A stretch of DNA of 64,000 nt, taken from contig CAYMLO010000006.1 of assembly GCA_964390905.1 (NCBI GenBank), positions 48,614 to 112,613 on the forward strand, read 5' to 3'. Positions within the stretch are counted from its first letter, which is position 1. Every line of letters begins with the position of its first letter. Source of the stretch: JAFGLZ01 sp964390905 (lineage in GTDB: Bacteria > Planctomycetota > Phycisphaerae > UBA1845 > JAFGLZ01). Under the pieces are notes generated by a model. It did no database searches. It saw nothing but the letters and a program-made list of their open reading frames with translations, and was not told the DNA's origin. Shown here one piece after another: positions 7,611 through 16,461 of this stretch. The translations under genes and the position numbers were made by a program.

Positions 7611-9435
7611 GGTCCCTTTTTAACTTGTCGATCTCGCGCGCGAACATGCGCCTTCCGCTGAAGTACCTGCCGTCGGCCACGCCCGCGTACTTCTTGCGGT
7701 TCGTCAGGACGTCCTTGCGAAGAGCCAGCGCCTGATCCAACGCCTTTCGAAACAGTGTGACCCGCTGTCGCCCCTTCGACGCCCTGGCGACGTCTCGCAG
7801 GCGGAACACATCGACCAGACGCTCTGCGTAGTCGGTGGACCGCGTGATCCGTTCGATCCTGGCCTTGACCTGTTCATCCGCAGCCAGCGTTCGAGCCCGC
7901 TCGAGGTAGCCTCGGAGTTCGGCAAGGAGCTTCCGATTGAAGACCGCCCGCGCGTTGCGCGGCGCGCCTCCGGGGAAATGCTTGCGACTCTTTGCCACCT
8001 TCTGTTCGAGCGCTTCGTGGTAGGCCTTCATCGGCTCGGCGGCCCGGACGTAGAACTTCTTGTAGAACTCCTCGAGCAGCGCGCTGACGTCCGTCGTGTG
8101 GTCCCACAGCAGCCGCGCTGCGACGTAGTGCACCAGGAAGTTGCTCCAGATGTTCGCCGTCGTGTACTGCGTGTACAGCCCCTCGAGCCCGAGCTTCTTG
8201 AAGTGCGGGATGTCGGCGGCGACCGTGTGCACGATCGGCCAGGGCAGGTCCAGCCAGTTCACCTTGTAGTAGTACTCGTAGAAGCAGATGTGTTGGGTGT
8301 GCTTCCGCCACGCCGCGATCAGCTCGCTGTACCGCCGGTTCGGCTTGCACGTCGGGTCGTTGACGGGATGGGCCAGACAGTAGTCCTCGTAGTGGCAGAT
8401 CACGACGGCCAGGTTCCGATGGCCCTTGATCTTTGGGTCCTTGGGCGGCCAGGTGTAGACGTTGTAGGCCCCCACGAGCATGAGCTGGTCTGGGAATTCC
8501 TTGGCCAACTCGGTGGCGACGCGGTTGTATAGGATCATCTGGCGGCGGGAGTAGCGTTGGTCGCGCGGCACGTCGGGCTCGTCCAGCTTGCGGCATTCCT
8601 CGCACTCACACCACATCTGGCCGTCGGTCGGCGACAAGGAGATGAGATCCGTCCCGGGGTTTTCACGCAGGATTTCACCCATGCGCCGCGCGATCTCAGC
8701 CGGGAGCTGGGGATTGGAGTTGCACAGTTTGCAGCTGCTGTCGCGGGAGCGTTTTCCGTTGATGAGCGCGTAGAACTCGGGATGCGTCTTGACGTATATC
8801 GAGCGAGGGATCAATCGGGCCTGCGTGTGGTACACGCCCGGCAGGATCCGATACGCCGGGGGAAGCGATGGGTCGCTAATCAGGTTGGTCCGGTTCCGCA
8901 GGTTCCACGCGTCGTCTTTGCCCACCCACCGCATGGGGAACGAGGGGGTCTGCCGGACGTCGAGCTGGTCGAGGCGGATCTCCTCGAGCTTCGGAATCAC
9001 CTCGCCCAGCGGGCCGGGCAGGTACCACCGCGCGCCGAGCCTTTCAAGGAGCTCCGAGGCGGCGTACGCCACCCCATAGGGGCCGCCGCCGACGAGGGCG
9101 ATGTCGCCGCCTCGCCGTCGCAGGACAAACCCCTCCTTGCCGAGGCCCTTGCGGTCTGCTTGCGGGATGACGGCGTCCGTCCATTGCGTCTGCCCGACCA
9201 GGATCCGGTTCCCCGCGATCTGCTGGTCGTCGGTTTGGATCGGTACGGTCACGCCCGTCATCTTCCTGAACGTCTCTTGTAGGTCGGTGGCGGTCCGCTT
9301 CGCCAAAGCGTCCGCCTTGCCGGACAAGACAAGGGTGGCCTGCGCCCGACCGTCGCCGACCAGGACGCCAGGTGAGGCGGCTTTGACGGAGCATACGGAC
9401 AACATCAACCAGGCAACTGTTATCGACGTCTTCAT
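7585..9435 (-). CDS. DUF4838 domain-containing secreted protein
   Basis: The ATG at 9435 has GGAGGGG 7 bases upstream and opens a Sec signal peptide (MKTSITVAWLMLSVCSVKA). The 616-residue product has an alpha-glucuronidase-N-terminal-like domain (residues 25-150, with GNRILVGQTQWTD and GVAYAASELLERLGARWYLP) followed by a DUF4838 TIM-barrel-like region with DLISLSPTDGQMWCECEECRK, a Cys-rich hallmark of the family. DUF4838 proteins are common in planctomycetes and Bacteroidetes next to glycan genes and are thought to act on carbohydrates; no activity is established here. The start overlaps the stop of the small membrane protein gene (TGATG), so it is the last gene of the symporter operon. The 3' end overlaps the hydrolase gene on the other strand. 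Confidence 0.88.
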   Translation of the reverse strand: MKTSITVAWLMLSVCSVKAASPGVLVGDGRAQATLVLSGKADALAKRTATDLQETFRKMTGVTVPIQTDDQQIAGNRILVGQTQWTDAVIPQADRKGLGKEGFVLRRRGGDIALVGGGPYGVAYAASELLERLGARWYLPGPLGEVIPKLEEIRLDQLDVRQTPSFPMRWVGKDDAWNLRNRTNLISDPSLPPAYRILPGVYHTQARLIPRSIYVKTHPEFYALINGKRSRDSSCKLCNSNPQLPAEIARRMGEILRENPGTDLISLSPTDGQMWCECEECRKLDEPDVPRDQRYSRRQMILYNRVATELAKEFPDQLMLVGAYNVYTWPPKDPKIKGHRNLAVVICHYEDYCLAHPVNDPTCKPNRRYSELIAAWRKHTQHICFYEYYYKVNWLDLPWPIVHTVAADIPHFKKLGLEGLYTQYTTANIWSNFLVHYVAARLLWDHTTDVSALLEEFYKKFYVRAAEPMKAYHEALEQKVAKSRKHFPGGAPRNARAVFNRKLLAELRGYLERARTLAADEQVKARIERITRSTDYAERLVDVFRLRDVARASKGRQRVTLFRKALDQALALRKDVLTNRKKYAGVADGRYFSGRRMFAREIDKLKRDLKKAGGDE

Positions 9436-9569
9436 CAGTCTGCCCCTCCCTTTGTACGCGCGCTCATTCTTCTGCGCATGGCCGCGAATTCCTTGATCGG
9501 GACGACGATCCAGATCACCAGAATGATCAACCCGATCAGCCACACGCCCCAGGTCATCCAGTCAAACAC
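9435..9569 (-). CDS. Small single-span membrane protein of the symporter operon
   Basis: This 44-residue frame starts at a GTG (9569) preceded by GGAG at 8 bases, and an in-frame ATG at 9557 would give 40 residues. It has a tryptophan-flanked hydrophobic helix (VWLIGLIILVIWIVVPI) followed by a basic tail (MRRRMSARTKGG), so it should cross the membrane once with the tail in the cytoplasm. Its stop overlaps the ATG of the DUF4838 gene and it begins 56 bases after the sodium/solute symporter stop. Short proteins of this kind accompany other sodium symporters as accessory subunits; that role is inferred from position. The length is below the usual gene-finder cutoff. Confidence 0.65.
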   Translation of the reverse strand: MFDWMTWGVWLIGLIILVIWIVVPIKEFAAMRRRMSARTKGGAD

Positions 9570-9624
9570 GGTCGCGACTCCATGCAGGCGGCGCCGCGGC
9601 AGGGGCGCCCGCCCGCGATTCGAT

Positions 9625-11355
9625 TCAATCGCTGCAGACGCGGATCAGCCCGCCGCAGAAGAACACCAGCATCCCGCCCACCGCGGTCGCAGAGGCGCCT
9701 CCGAACCCTACGCTGCCCGACAAAACGCCGACCAGGAAGACCACGAACCCGACGCCGAGGAGCGCCAGCCCGAGCTTTCCACGCGCCGAGACCGGCATGA
9801 GCGTCAGCCCCGCCGCTTCGCCGTCTTCTTCGGTTGAGGCGGAGAACGCCTGGTAGATCCGTTCCATGGCCGGGGTGGCCGGTTGGCGGCGGAAACAGAG
9901 CGTCACGATGGGCGTGCCGACCAGCGCAGCGGCCGTGCTGGCGATGGCCGCGAGGCTCTTGGCCCACTTGCCCCAATCGTCGACCTGGCCAAACAGCACC
10001 TCGACAGCACGATACGAGCTCAGGTCGGGGTTGCCCTTGAAGAACAGGTAGCACCACAGGCCCGCCAGCGCGCCGATGACGTACCCGCCGACCGCGCCTT
10101 GCCAATTGGTCCTCCGCCACAGCAGCCCGTACACGATCGCGATGACGAAGATGGGCATGTCGAAGATGGCGACGATGGTCAGGTTCGCTTGTACCACGCC
10201 GGCGAACCGGCCGACCACGTAATGGGCAAACAGGATCATCAACGCGCCGGCGACCAGCGTCGAGATCCGCACCACGACCAGCAGGTGCTTGGGCGACGCC
10301 TTGCGGCGGATGTTGTGGTACACGTCGTTGACGAACAGCGTCGCGACCGAGTTGATGTCCGCGCTGATGGTGGACATCTGCGACGCCAGCAGCCCGCACA
10401 TCACCAGGCCCAGCACGCCCGCAGGGAGATACCGCGCGAAGAACAACGGCATGGCCTGGTCGCCCTTCTCCAGGCCGGGGATCAGTTGCGTCACCGCGAG
10501 CGCCGGCAGCAGCCAGAGAAACGCGAACGGCGTGGTGATGATGCCGGACAGCACCATGCCCTTCGCTACGGTTCGCGGATCCCGACCGCCAAACGCCCGC
10601 TGCAGGATCCCCTGGTCAATGCACGCCCACTTGATGCTGAGCAGGATCATCGAAATGATGAACAGCCAGTTGAACTCCTGACCGCGGGAGACGAGCACCA
10701 GGTGATCGGCCATGCCCTGGGCGCGGAGCGTCTCGATGAGCTTCGGCATCCAACCGACCGCGCTCATCGCCAAGGGTAAAACGATCAGTGCACCGGCCAA
10801 CATGATGGCGAACTGGACGGTATCGGTGATGGCGACGGCCCAGGCGCCGCCCACTGCGCTATAGATGATGGCGATGACGGCGAAGGCGACGAACCACAGC
10901 CACGGGTTCTCCAGACCGGTGATCCCCCGCGCCGCGACCGTGGCCGCCGTCAGGATCACCGCCAACCAGAAGCAGAGCTTGAGCGCCCACAGCAGCCCGA
11001 TGAACAGCCGGATGAACCGGTTGTAGCGCAGCTCGAGGAACTCCGGCACGGTCCGGATCCGCAGCCGCCGCATCATCGGCACGACGAAGAGCCCCGCGAC
11101 GACGAGCATCATGTTGCCCACCCAGGTATGCCAGATGATGCCCAACCCGCTCTTGTAGGCCGACCCCGCCTGACCGATGAAGCTGTACATGTTGACGTTG
11201 GTGGCCGTGATCGTCGCCGCCAGGATGAAGGGCGTGAGCTGTCGCCCGGCGACGTAGAAGTCGTCGGCCTCCTTGATCCAGCGCGAGATCGCGACCCCCG
11301 TCACGAACATCAGGACCAGGAAAGCCGACACCAGGATCAGATCGATCGGGGACAT
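9625..11355 (-). CDS. Sodium/solute symporter (SSS family)
   Basis: The ATG at 11355 has GGAG 5 bases upstream and gives 576 residues; a GTG at 11370 is less likely. About 14 hydrophobic helices are visible. DDFYVAGRQLTPF near residue 38, TITATNVNMYSFIGQAG in TM1/2, and GLLASQMSTISADINSVATLF near residue 330 are the SSS signatures, the last holding the sodium-site serines and threonines. The family imports sugars, organic acids or amino acids with Na+. It leads an operon with a tiny membrane protein and a DUF4838 glycan protein, so the cargo is probably a carbohydrate such as a uronic acid or oligosaccharide (inference). Confidence 0.93.
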   Translation of the reverse strand: MSPIDLILVSAFLVLMFVTGVAISRWIKEADDFYVAGRQLTPFILAATITATNVNMYSFIGQAGSAYKSGLGIIWHTWVGNMMLVVAGLFVVPMMRRLRIRTVPEFLELRYNRFIRLFIGLLWALKLCFWLAVILTAATVAARGITGLENPWLWFVAFAVIAIIYSAVGGAWAVAITDTVQFAIMLAGALIVLPLAMSAVGWMPKLIETLRAQGMADHLVLVSRGQEFNWLFIISMILLSIKWACIDQGILQRAFGGRDPRTVAKGMVLSGIITTPFAFLWLLPALAVTQLIPGLEKGDQAMPLFFARYLPAGVLGLVMCGLLASQMSTISADINSVATLFVNDVYHNIRRKASPKHLLVVVRISTLVAGALMILFAHYVVGRFAGVVQANLTIVAIFDMPIFVIAIVYGLLWRRTNWQGAVGGYVIGALAGLWCYLFFKGNPDLSSYRAVEVLFGQVDDWGKWAKSLAAIASTAAALVGTPIVTLCFRRQPATPAMERIYQAFSASTEEDGEAAGLTLMPVSARGKLGLALLGVGFVVFLVGVLSGSVGFGGASATAVGGMLVFFCGGLIRVCSD

Positions 11356-11458
11356 GCCGTCTCCGGTCACGGCTACCGTATGCGGACGGACGTATATCGC
11401 AAACCCGCGCCAAGCGCGTGTGGGTCAGTCAATATAGGCCCGCGAGCCACAGGGAAGC

Positions 11459-11490
11459 AAGACGCAAGGCGTAGGTGTAGGATGCGTCTT
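11459..11490. repeat. Imperfectly spaced inverted repeat between tsaD and the symporter gene
   Basis: AAGACGCA at 11459-11466 is the exact complement of TGCGTCTT at 11483-11490, with 16 bases between. The 193-base gap between the tsaD stop and the symporter start holds this and a second hairpin. It could be an operator for the symporter operon or a folded leader; nothing decides between these. Confidence 0.4.
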
Positions 11491-11530
11491 GACGCACCTT
11501 CCGAATCCGTAGGGCGCTCGGCGGAAGAGC

Positions 11531-11546
11531 GTGCGTTAGGACGCAC
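11531..11546 (-). terminator. Hairpin directly after tsaD
   Basis: GTGCGT, a four-base loop and ACGCAC form a perfect six-pair hairpin 2 bases beyond the tsaD stop. There is no T-tract, so any termination would be weak or Rho-assisted. Confidence 0.35.
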
Positions 11547-11548
11547 CC

Positions 11549-12559
11549 TTAGGCGAGGGCCTCGAGTTCCAGGCCGTTGATGTGGCCGTGTTGGTAGCGG
11601 TGATAGCCCAGGCCGGCCACCATGGCGGCATTGTCGGTGCACAGGGACAGGGGGGGCAGATGCAACCGGACGCCAGCGTTGTCGCAGGCGTCGGTGAGCT
11701 GCGATCTGAGGCGTGCATTGGCGACCACGCCGCCGCCGCCGACGACGGTCTTGACGCCCGTATGTTCGATGGCCGACAGCGTCTTGGCGACGAGGACGTC
11801 GACGACGGCGGCCTGGAAGCTGGCGGCGATGTCGGCGATCTGCCGGTCGCTGAGCTTCTGGAGTCCGCCGCTCGTCTTGCCGGGCCCGTGAACGTGGTAT
11901 AGGACGGCCGTCTTGATGCCGCTGAACGAGAAGTCCAGCGAGCCCGGCGCCAGCAGCGTCCGAGGGAACGCGACCGCCTCGCGGTTGCCCGATTCGGCCG
12001 CTTGCTGAATGGCGGGTCCGCCGGGGTAGCCCAGGTTCAGGATGCTGCTGACCTTGTCGAAGGCCTCGCCGGCAGCGTCATCGGTCGTACAGCCGAGCAG
12101 GTTCATGCGGTCGAAGTCGTCGACGCGGTATAGGGAGGTGTGTCCCCCACTGACGACCAGGCCGACGGCGGGCCAGGGCGGATCGGGCAGCCCCATCGCC
12201 GCTGCGCACAGATGCGCCTCGACGTGGTCCACGCCGACCAGGGGCTTGCCCCACGCCCACGACAGCGTTTTGGCGACTGTCACGCCGATTAAGAGGCTGC
12301 CGATCAGCCCGGGGGTGTAGGCGACGGCCACCGCGTCGATCCGCGCGCCGTCGACGCCCGCCAGCGTCATCGCTTCGTTGATGGTGTCGTTGAGCCACTC
12401 GATGTGGGCGCGGCTGGCGATCTCGGGGACGACGCCGCCAAACTTGCGGTGCAGGTCGACTTGGCTGGCCACCACGCTGCTGAGGACCTCCGAGCCGTCA
12501 GCCACGACGGCGGCGGCCGTCTCGTCGCAGCTCGTCTCGATACCCAGGATTAGCGCCAT
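11549..12559 (-). CDS. tsaD: tRNA N6-adenosine threonylcarbamoyltransferase TsaD
   Basis: The 336-residue product matches TsaD (Kae1/Qri7) over its whole length: LGIETSCDETAAAVV at the N-terminus, the metal-binding HVEAH in GVDHVEAHLCAA, VSGGHTSLYRV for nucleotide binding, DDAAGEAFDKVSSILNLGYPG, FSFSGIKTAVL, and the C-terminal CTDNAAMVAGLGY. It transfers the threonylcarbamoyl group to A37 of tRNAs that read ANN codons, with TsaB/TsaE partners elsewhere in the genome. The frame stays open upstream into ctpA, but the family start is the ATG at 12559. It lies 32 bases downstream of ctpA and is probably cotranscribed. Confidence 0.97.
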   Translation of the reverse strand: MALILGIETSCDETAAAVVADGSEVLSSVVASQVDLHRKFGGVVPEIASRAHIEWLNDTINEAMTLAGVDGARIDAVAVAYTPGLIGSLLIGVTVAKTLSWAWGKPLVGVDHVEAHLCAAAMGLPDPPWPAVGLVVSGGHTSLYRVDDFDRMNLLGCTTDDAAGEAFDKVSSILNLGYPGGPAIQQAAESGNREAVAFPRTLLAPGSLDFSFSGIKTAVLYHVHGPGKTSGGLQKLSDRQIADIAASFQAAVVDVLVAKTLSAIEHTGVKTVVGGGGVVANARLRSQLTDACDNAGVRLHLPPLSLCTDNAAMVAGLGYHRYQHGHINGLELEALA

Positions 12560-12591
12560 GCCAGGACCGCTGACGTTCGACCGCAGGGCCG

Positions 12592-13911
12592 CTATGCAGC
12601 TTTGCGTGCGGCCCGGTCGTTCAGCACCGCCTTGAGACTGTCCAGAGCTTGCTTGAGCTGCCGGTCTATCACGGGGTGCGGTCGCCTCGACCGGGTGGTG
12701 GTGGGCTGAGTCGGTGACCGGATGATGTCCGTGTCTTGCCGGCTGCGGATGACCTCCCTGATTTCGTCGTCGGTCAGCTTGATCGTGGTCAGTGGCTCGA
12801 CGCCCCAGGCGTCGGTGTCTTTGGCGCGGCGGGATTTGTGGATGCACGTCCCGTTTGGCAGGTAGTAATACGCAGTCGTGAGTTTGATGGCCCCTTGGTC
12901 ATCCTCCAGGCGGATCACGTTCTGGACGCTCCCCTTGCCGAACGTTCGCCTTCCGATGACGATGGCTCGTTTGTGGTCGCGCAGTGCACCGGATACGATC
13001 TCGGCTCCGCTGGCCGAGAACCCGTTCACCAGCACCGCCATCGGGAAGTCAGGGAACGTGCCCTCCGGCTTGGCCTCCGAGTCCTTCTTCTGGGTCCACC
13101 GCCCCTTGGTCGAGACGATGACGCCCTCGCTAAGAAATCGGTCGGCCACTGCAACGGCCGACTCCAGCAGCCCGCCGGGGTTAAAACGTAGATCCAAGAT
13201 CAACGCCTTCATGCCCTGGCCCTGAAGCTCCTTGACCGCCTTGTCGAGTGCGTCAGCCGTATCGGGCATGAACTTGGTGATATGGACGTATCCGATCTTT
13301 TCGTCGGGGTCTATCATGTAATCCCACCCGTTGTCGGCGTCGCGCTGCCACCCCTTCACCGAGACGATCTTGATCACGTCTCTTGTCAACGTGATGACCT
13401 CTTCCTTCTTGTCATGCCTGTGGATGACCGTGAGGGTGACCTCCGTGCCCGGCTTGCCGGTAAGCTTCTTGACGGCATGCATCAAGCTGAGGCCCTTGGT
13501 GCTCTCGCCCTCGATCTCGATGATTCGATCGCCCGCCAGCATGCCTGCCCGAAAGGCCGGCGTGCCGTCGATGGGGCTGATCACGGTCAGCCACCCGCCC
13601 TTGATGTCGATCTCCACGCCAATGCCGCCGAAGCTGCCCGTGGTGGCGCGCTCCAGCTCGCTCATCTGCTCGGGGCCGAAATACGTGCTGTACCGGTCCA
13701 GGCCGCGGAGCATGCCGTCAATGGCGCCGCGGATCAGATCCTTTTCGGGGACTTCTTCGACGTAGCTCTTGAGAATTTCCCTGCGGATGTCGACGAGGGG
13801 CCCGAAGGTCCGATAAACCGTGTCGCGCCGGGCGACCGTACTGGGCAGCTTCCAGAACAGCAGGGCGATCAGCACGATCACCAGCATCCATGCGATGTTG
13901 CGTTTGGGCAT
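12592..13911 (-). CDS. S41 family C-terminal processing peptidase
   Basis: The 439-residue protein has an uncleaved-looking signal anchor (residues 7-20), a dimerisation helix region, a PDZ domain (about 93-175, GIGVEIDIKGGWLTV to RDVIKIVSV) and an S41 tail-specific protease domain. The catalytic pair is readable: S301 in NGFSASGAEIVSGAL and K326 in GRRTFGKGSVQNV, 25 residues apart as in characterised CTPs. Such enzymes degrade or trim periplasmic proteins from their C-termini. GGGAG stands 7 bases before the ATG. The basic C-terminal tail (PTTTRSRRPHP) is an extension. tsaD follows on the same strand. Confidence 0.94.
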   Translation of the reverse strand: MPKRNIAWMLVIVLIALLFWKLPSTVARRDTVYRTFGPLVDIRREILKSYVEEVPEKDLIRGAIDGMLRGLDRYSTYFGPEQMSELERATTGSFGGIGVEIDIKGGWLTVISPIDGTPAFRAGMLAGDRIIEIEGESTKGLSLMHAVKKLTGKPGTEVTLTVIHRHDKKEEVITLTRDVIKIVSVKGWQRDADNGWDYMIDPDEKIGYVHITKFMPDTADALDKAVKELQGQGMKALILDLRFNPGGLLESAVAVADRFLSEGVIVSTKGRWTQKKDSEAKPEGTFPDFPMAVLVNGFSASGAEIVSGALRDHKRAIVIGRRTFGKGSVQNVIRLEDDQGAIKLTTAYYYLPNGTCIHKSRRAKDTDAWGVEPLTTIKLTDDEIREVIRSRQDTDIIRSPTQPTTTRSRRPHPVIDRQLKQALDSLKAVLNDRAARKAA

Positions 13912-14057
13912 CTGGCAACTCCCGGAAAGACGGCTGCACGCGACGGGATCCCCCCGTCGGCTTCGGCGCCGTATCTCCCTTAGCGCACTCTACCTGCGGC
14001 TCCGGCCCAAGTCAACGCGCCCGCGGCGTCTCCGGCATGGTCCGGGCGGACCTTTTC

Positions 14058-14067
14058 TAGTATACTA
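14058..14067 (+). promoter_or_regulatory. Possible -10 element upstream of tpiA
   Basis: TAGTATACTA is a perfect 10-base palindrome containing TATACT and TAGTAT in an otherwise very GC-rich stretch. It lies about 130 bases upstream of tpiA. I see no convincing -35 element, so this is a weak call. Confidence 0.28.
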
Positions 14068-14193
14068 TCTGTCTTGGCGTGGTGTGCGCGGGCCGGCCGG
14101 AAAGGCTCCGGCAGCGGCCGGCGTGGGGTTCCCGGGGCCGGGCGGGCCCTCTCGCGCCCGATGGCGACCTCGGTACAGGAGACGACGAGCATC

Positions 14194-14970
14194 ATGAGAC
14201 GCCCATTCGTGGCCGGCAACTGGAAGATGTACAAGACCCTGAAGACCGCGCGGGGGCTGTTGGACGGGCTCCGCGAGCAGCTGGGGCCGTCCGTCCCCAT
14301 CGACGTGGCCGTCTGTCCCCCAGCACCGTATCTGCTGCCCATGCAGCGGGCGATTGACGGCACGCCGATCCAGCTGGGTGCCCAGAACATGTGGTACGAG
14401 ACCGAAGGGGCCTATACCGGGGAGGTCTCGCCGCAGATGCTTCGCGATTGCGGCTGCACGTACGTGATCCTGGGACACAGCGAGCGTCGGCACACGATCG
14501 GGAAAGGCGAGGACGACGCGTTGATCAACCGCAAGGTCCACGCGGCCATCGACGCCGCTTTGACGCCGATCCTCTGCATCGGCGAGAAGCTCGAGCAGCG
14601 TGATGCCGGCGAGACGGAAGCTGTCCTGACCACGCAGCTTGAGGGCGGGCTGTCGGGCGTGGCGGCAGATCAGGTCCCCGCGAGCGTCATCGCCTACGAG
14701 CCCGTCTGGGCCATCGGCACAGGCCGAAACGCGACCCCCGACCAGGCTCAGGAAGCCCACGAGCATGTTCGCAAAGTCGTGGCGAGGCTGTATGATGATG
14801 CCACGGCTGGAGCGGTGAGGATCCAATACGGCGGCAGCGTCAAGCCGGGCAATGCCGCAGAACTGATGGGACAGCCGGATGTGGATGGTGGGCTGATCGG
14901 CGGCGCGAGCCTGAAGGCCGAGGACTTCGCGGCGATCATCCAGGCCACAATTGAGGCCAAGGGCCTGTGA
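14194..14970 (+). CDS. tpiA: Triosephosphate isomerase
   Basis: The 258-residue product has all TIM catalytic landmarks: FVAGNWKM with K11, GHSERR with H95, AYEPVWAIGTG with E169, and the phosphate loops YGGSVKPGNAAEL and GLIGGASLKAEDF. It interconverts dihydroxyacetone phosphate and glyceraldehyde 3-phosphate in glycolysis and gluconeogenesis in the cytoplasm. I start at the ATG at 14194 because MRRPFVAGNWKM aligns with the family N-terminus; an in-frame ATG at 14161 would add 11 residues. secG follows 88 bases later, the usual tpiA-secG pairing. Confidence 0.97.
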   Translation: MRRPFVAGNWKMYKTLKTARGLLDGLREQLGPSVPIDVAVCPPAPYLLPMQRAIDGTPIQLGAQNMWYETEGAYTGEVSPQMLRDCGCTYVILGHSERRHTIGKGEDDALINRKVHAAIDAALTPILCIGEKLEQRDAGETEAVLTTQLEGGLSGVAADQVPASVIAYEPVWAIGTGRNATPDQAQEAHEHVRKVVARLYDDATAGAVRIQYGGSVKPGNAAELMGQPDVDGGLIGGASLKAEDFAAIIQATIEAKGL

Positions 14971-15058
14971 GCCCGTCCCGCTGCGAGTCGACCGATGATC
15001 GCGGTGGGCTCGGTATCGAGCCCCGTGTCGCAGAGGCAAGCTTAAGGATGTGGCAATC

Positions 15059-15502
15059 ATGTTGGCGGTAGCGGTGTTCTGGAAGGTGTTTTCGGCGGTC
15101 TTGTTCCTGCTGGTCTGCTTCCTGCTGATCGTGGTCGTTCTCTTGCAGAAGGGCCGCGGGGGCGGTCTGTCGGGTGCGTTCGGTGGGGCGGGCGGACACA
15201 GCGCGTTCGGCGCCAAGACAGGAGACTTCTTTACCTGGGTCACGGTGTGTCTGGCGGGGCTGTTCCTCTTGATCGCCGTCATCAACAACTACACCTACCG
15301 CAAGGTCACGGTGGAGACGGCGGCTCCGCCTCCGCCGGCTCAAGCGCCGCTCGTTCCGGGGGCCGCGCCGGGCGGCGAGGGCGGCGCCGGCGGCCAGACA
15401 TCGCCTTCGGGCGGGGCCGCTGAAGGGACACCCGCCACACCTCCGGCCTCGGAACTCCCGGCGCCAGCGGGTGGCGGATCTGGCAGTCCGTCGGAGAAGT
15501 GA
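15059..15502 (+). CDS. secG: Preprotein translocase subunit SecG with extended tail
   Basis: SecG helps SecYE translocate proteins across the inner membrane. The first 75 residues show the family pattern: a helix, the LLQKGRGGGLSGAFGG cytoplasmic loop, then a second helix before NNYTYRK. After that comes a roughly 65-residue Pro/Ala/Gly/Ser-rich tail, which E. coli SecG lacks. The ATG at 15059 has AAGGA about 10 bases upstream; a GTG at 15050 would add three residues but sits on the ribosome site. It lies between tpiA and yicC. Confidence 0.92.
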   Translation: MLAVAVFWKVFSAVLFLLVCFLLIVVVLLQKGRGGGLSGAFGGAGGHSAFGAKTGDFFTWVTVCLAGLFLLIAVINNYTYRKVTVETAAPPPPAQAPLVPGAAPGGEGGAGGQTSPSGGAAEGTPATPPASELPAPAGGGSGSPSEK

Positions 15503-15573
15503 AGCAGGCGCGAACCCGCCGGCGTCTGGCTCGGCCCCTCTGGACCCCACGGCCTGAACCGGTTGGAGCCCCC

Positions 15574-16461
15574 ATGATCCAGTCCATGACCGGCTACGGA
15601 GCTGCCTATCATGACGAGGGCGGTGCGAGCTACGCGCTGGAGATCCGCAGCCTGAACAACCGTTATCTCAAGACCGCCGTCAAGCTGCCGGATCACTTGG
15701 GGTTCCTGGAAACAGAGGTCGAACGGTGGCTCCGCGACCGACTGGGCCGTGGGAGCGTCACCTACGTCTTGCGCGTCCGTAACACCAGTGCCGACGCCGC
15801 CCACGAGGTCAACGTGTCCGCGCTTCGCAGCTATATCGAGCAACTTCGCGCGGCGGGCGACGCTGCCGGGAACGACCCCGTCAGTCTCGACCTGGCCCCA
15901 TTGGTGGACCTGCCTGGCGTGTGTCAGCCGCGCGTGGCCGATGACGCCGAGAGGGCGGAATGGCTGCGGATCATCCGGACGCTTACCGATCAGGCGATCG
16001 ATCAGCTCCTGGGCATGCGGCAAAACGAGGGCATGGCCCTTCGCGAGGATCTTCTCAAGCATCTTGCCGAGCTCCGCGAGCGGATCGAGATCATCCGGGC
16101 CCGATCGCCCGAAGTGGTCAAGACCTACGAGACCAAGCTGCGGCAGCGCGTGGATCGCCTGCTGTCGGACGTGAAGATCGAGCTGGACAAGCAGGACCTG
16201 ATCAAGGAGGTGGCCATCTATGCCGAGCGATCGGACATCAGCGAGGAGATCGCCCGGTCCCTCAGCCATCTCGATCAGTTCACTGCCCTGTGCGATAGCA
16301 AGGAGCTGGCTGGCCGCAAGCTCGATTTCCTCTCGCAGGAGATGCTACGCGAGGCCAACACCATCGCCAGCAAGGCGAACGACACCGAGATTGCCCGACA
16401 GATCGTCGAGGTGAAGGCTCTGATCGATCGGCTCAAGGAGCAGGTGCAGAACGTCGAATGA
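15574..16461 (+). CDS. yicC: YicC/YloC family endoribonuclease
   Basis: The 295-residue protein begins MIQSMTGYGAA, the invariant YicC N-terminus, continues with EIRSLNNRYLKT, and ends with LSQEMLREANTIASKANDTEI and VKALIDRLKEQVQNVE, the conserved DUF1732 C-terminus. YicC proteins are recently recognised endoribonucleases that affect RNA turnover. GGAG is 5 bases before the ATG; the frame is open further upstream but that part lacks family similarity. Its stop overlaps the gmk start by four bases (ATGA), so the two are translationally coupled, a pairing common in many bacteria. Confidence 0.95.
   Translation: MIQSMTGYGAAYHDEGGASYALEIRSLNNRYLKTAVKLPDHLGFLETEVERWLRDRLGRGSVTYVLRVRNTSADAAHEVNVSALRSYIEQLRAAGDAAGNDPVSLDLAPLVDLPGVCQPRVADDAERAEWLRIIRTLTDQAIDQLLGMRQNEGMALREDLLKHLAELRERIEIIRARSPEVVKTYETKLRQRVDRLLSDVKIELDKQDLIKEVAIYAERSDISEEIARSLSHLDQFTALCDSKELAGRKLDFLSQEMLREANTIASKANDTEIARQIVEVKALIDRLKEQVQNVE

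Noticed and set aside
14065..15288. 407-codon minus-strand frame across tpiA and secG
   Set aside because: It is antisense to two certain genes, has no domain or ribosome site, and arises from the high GC third positions of the plus-strand genes.
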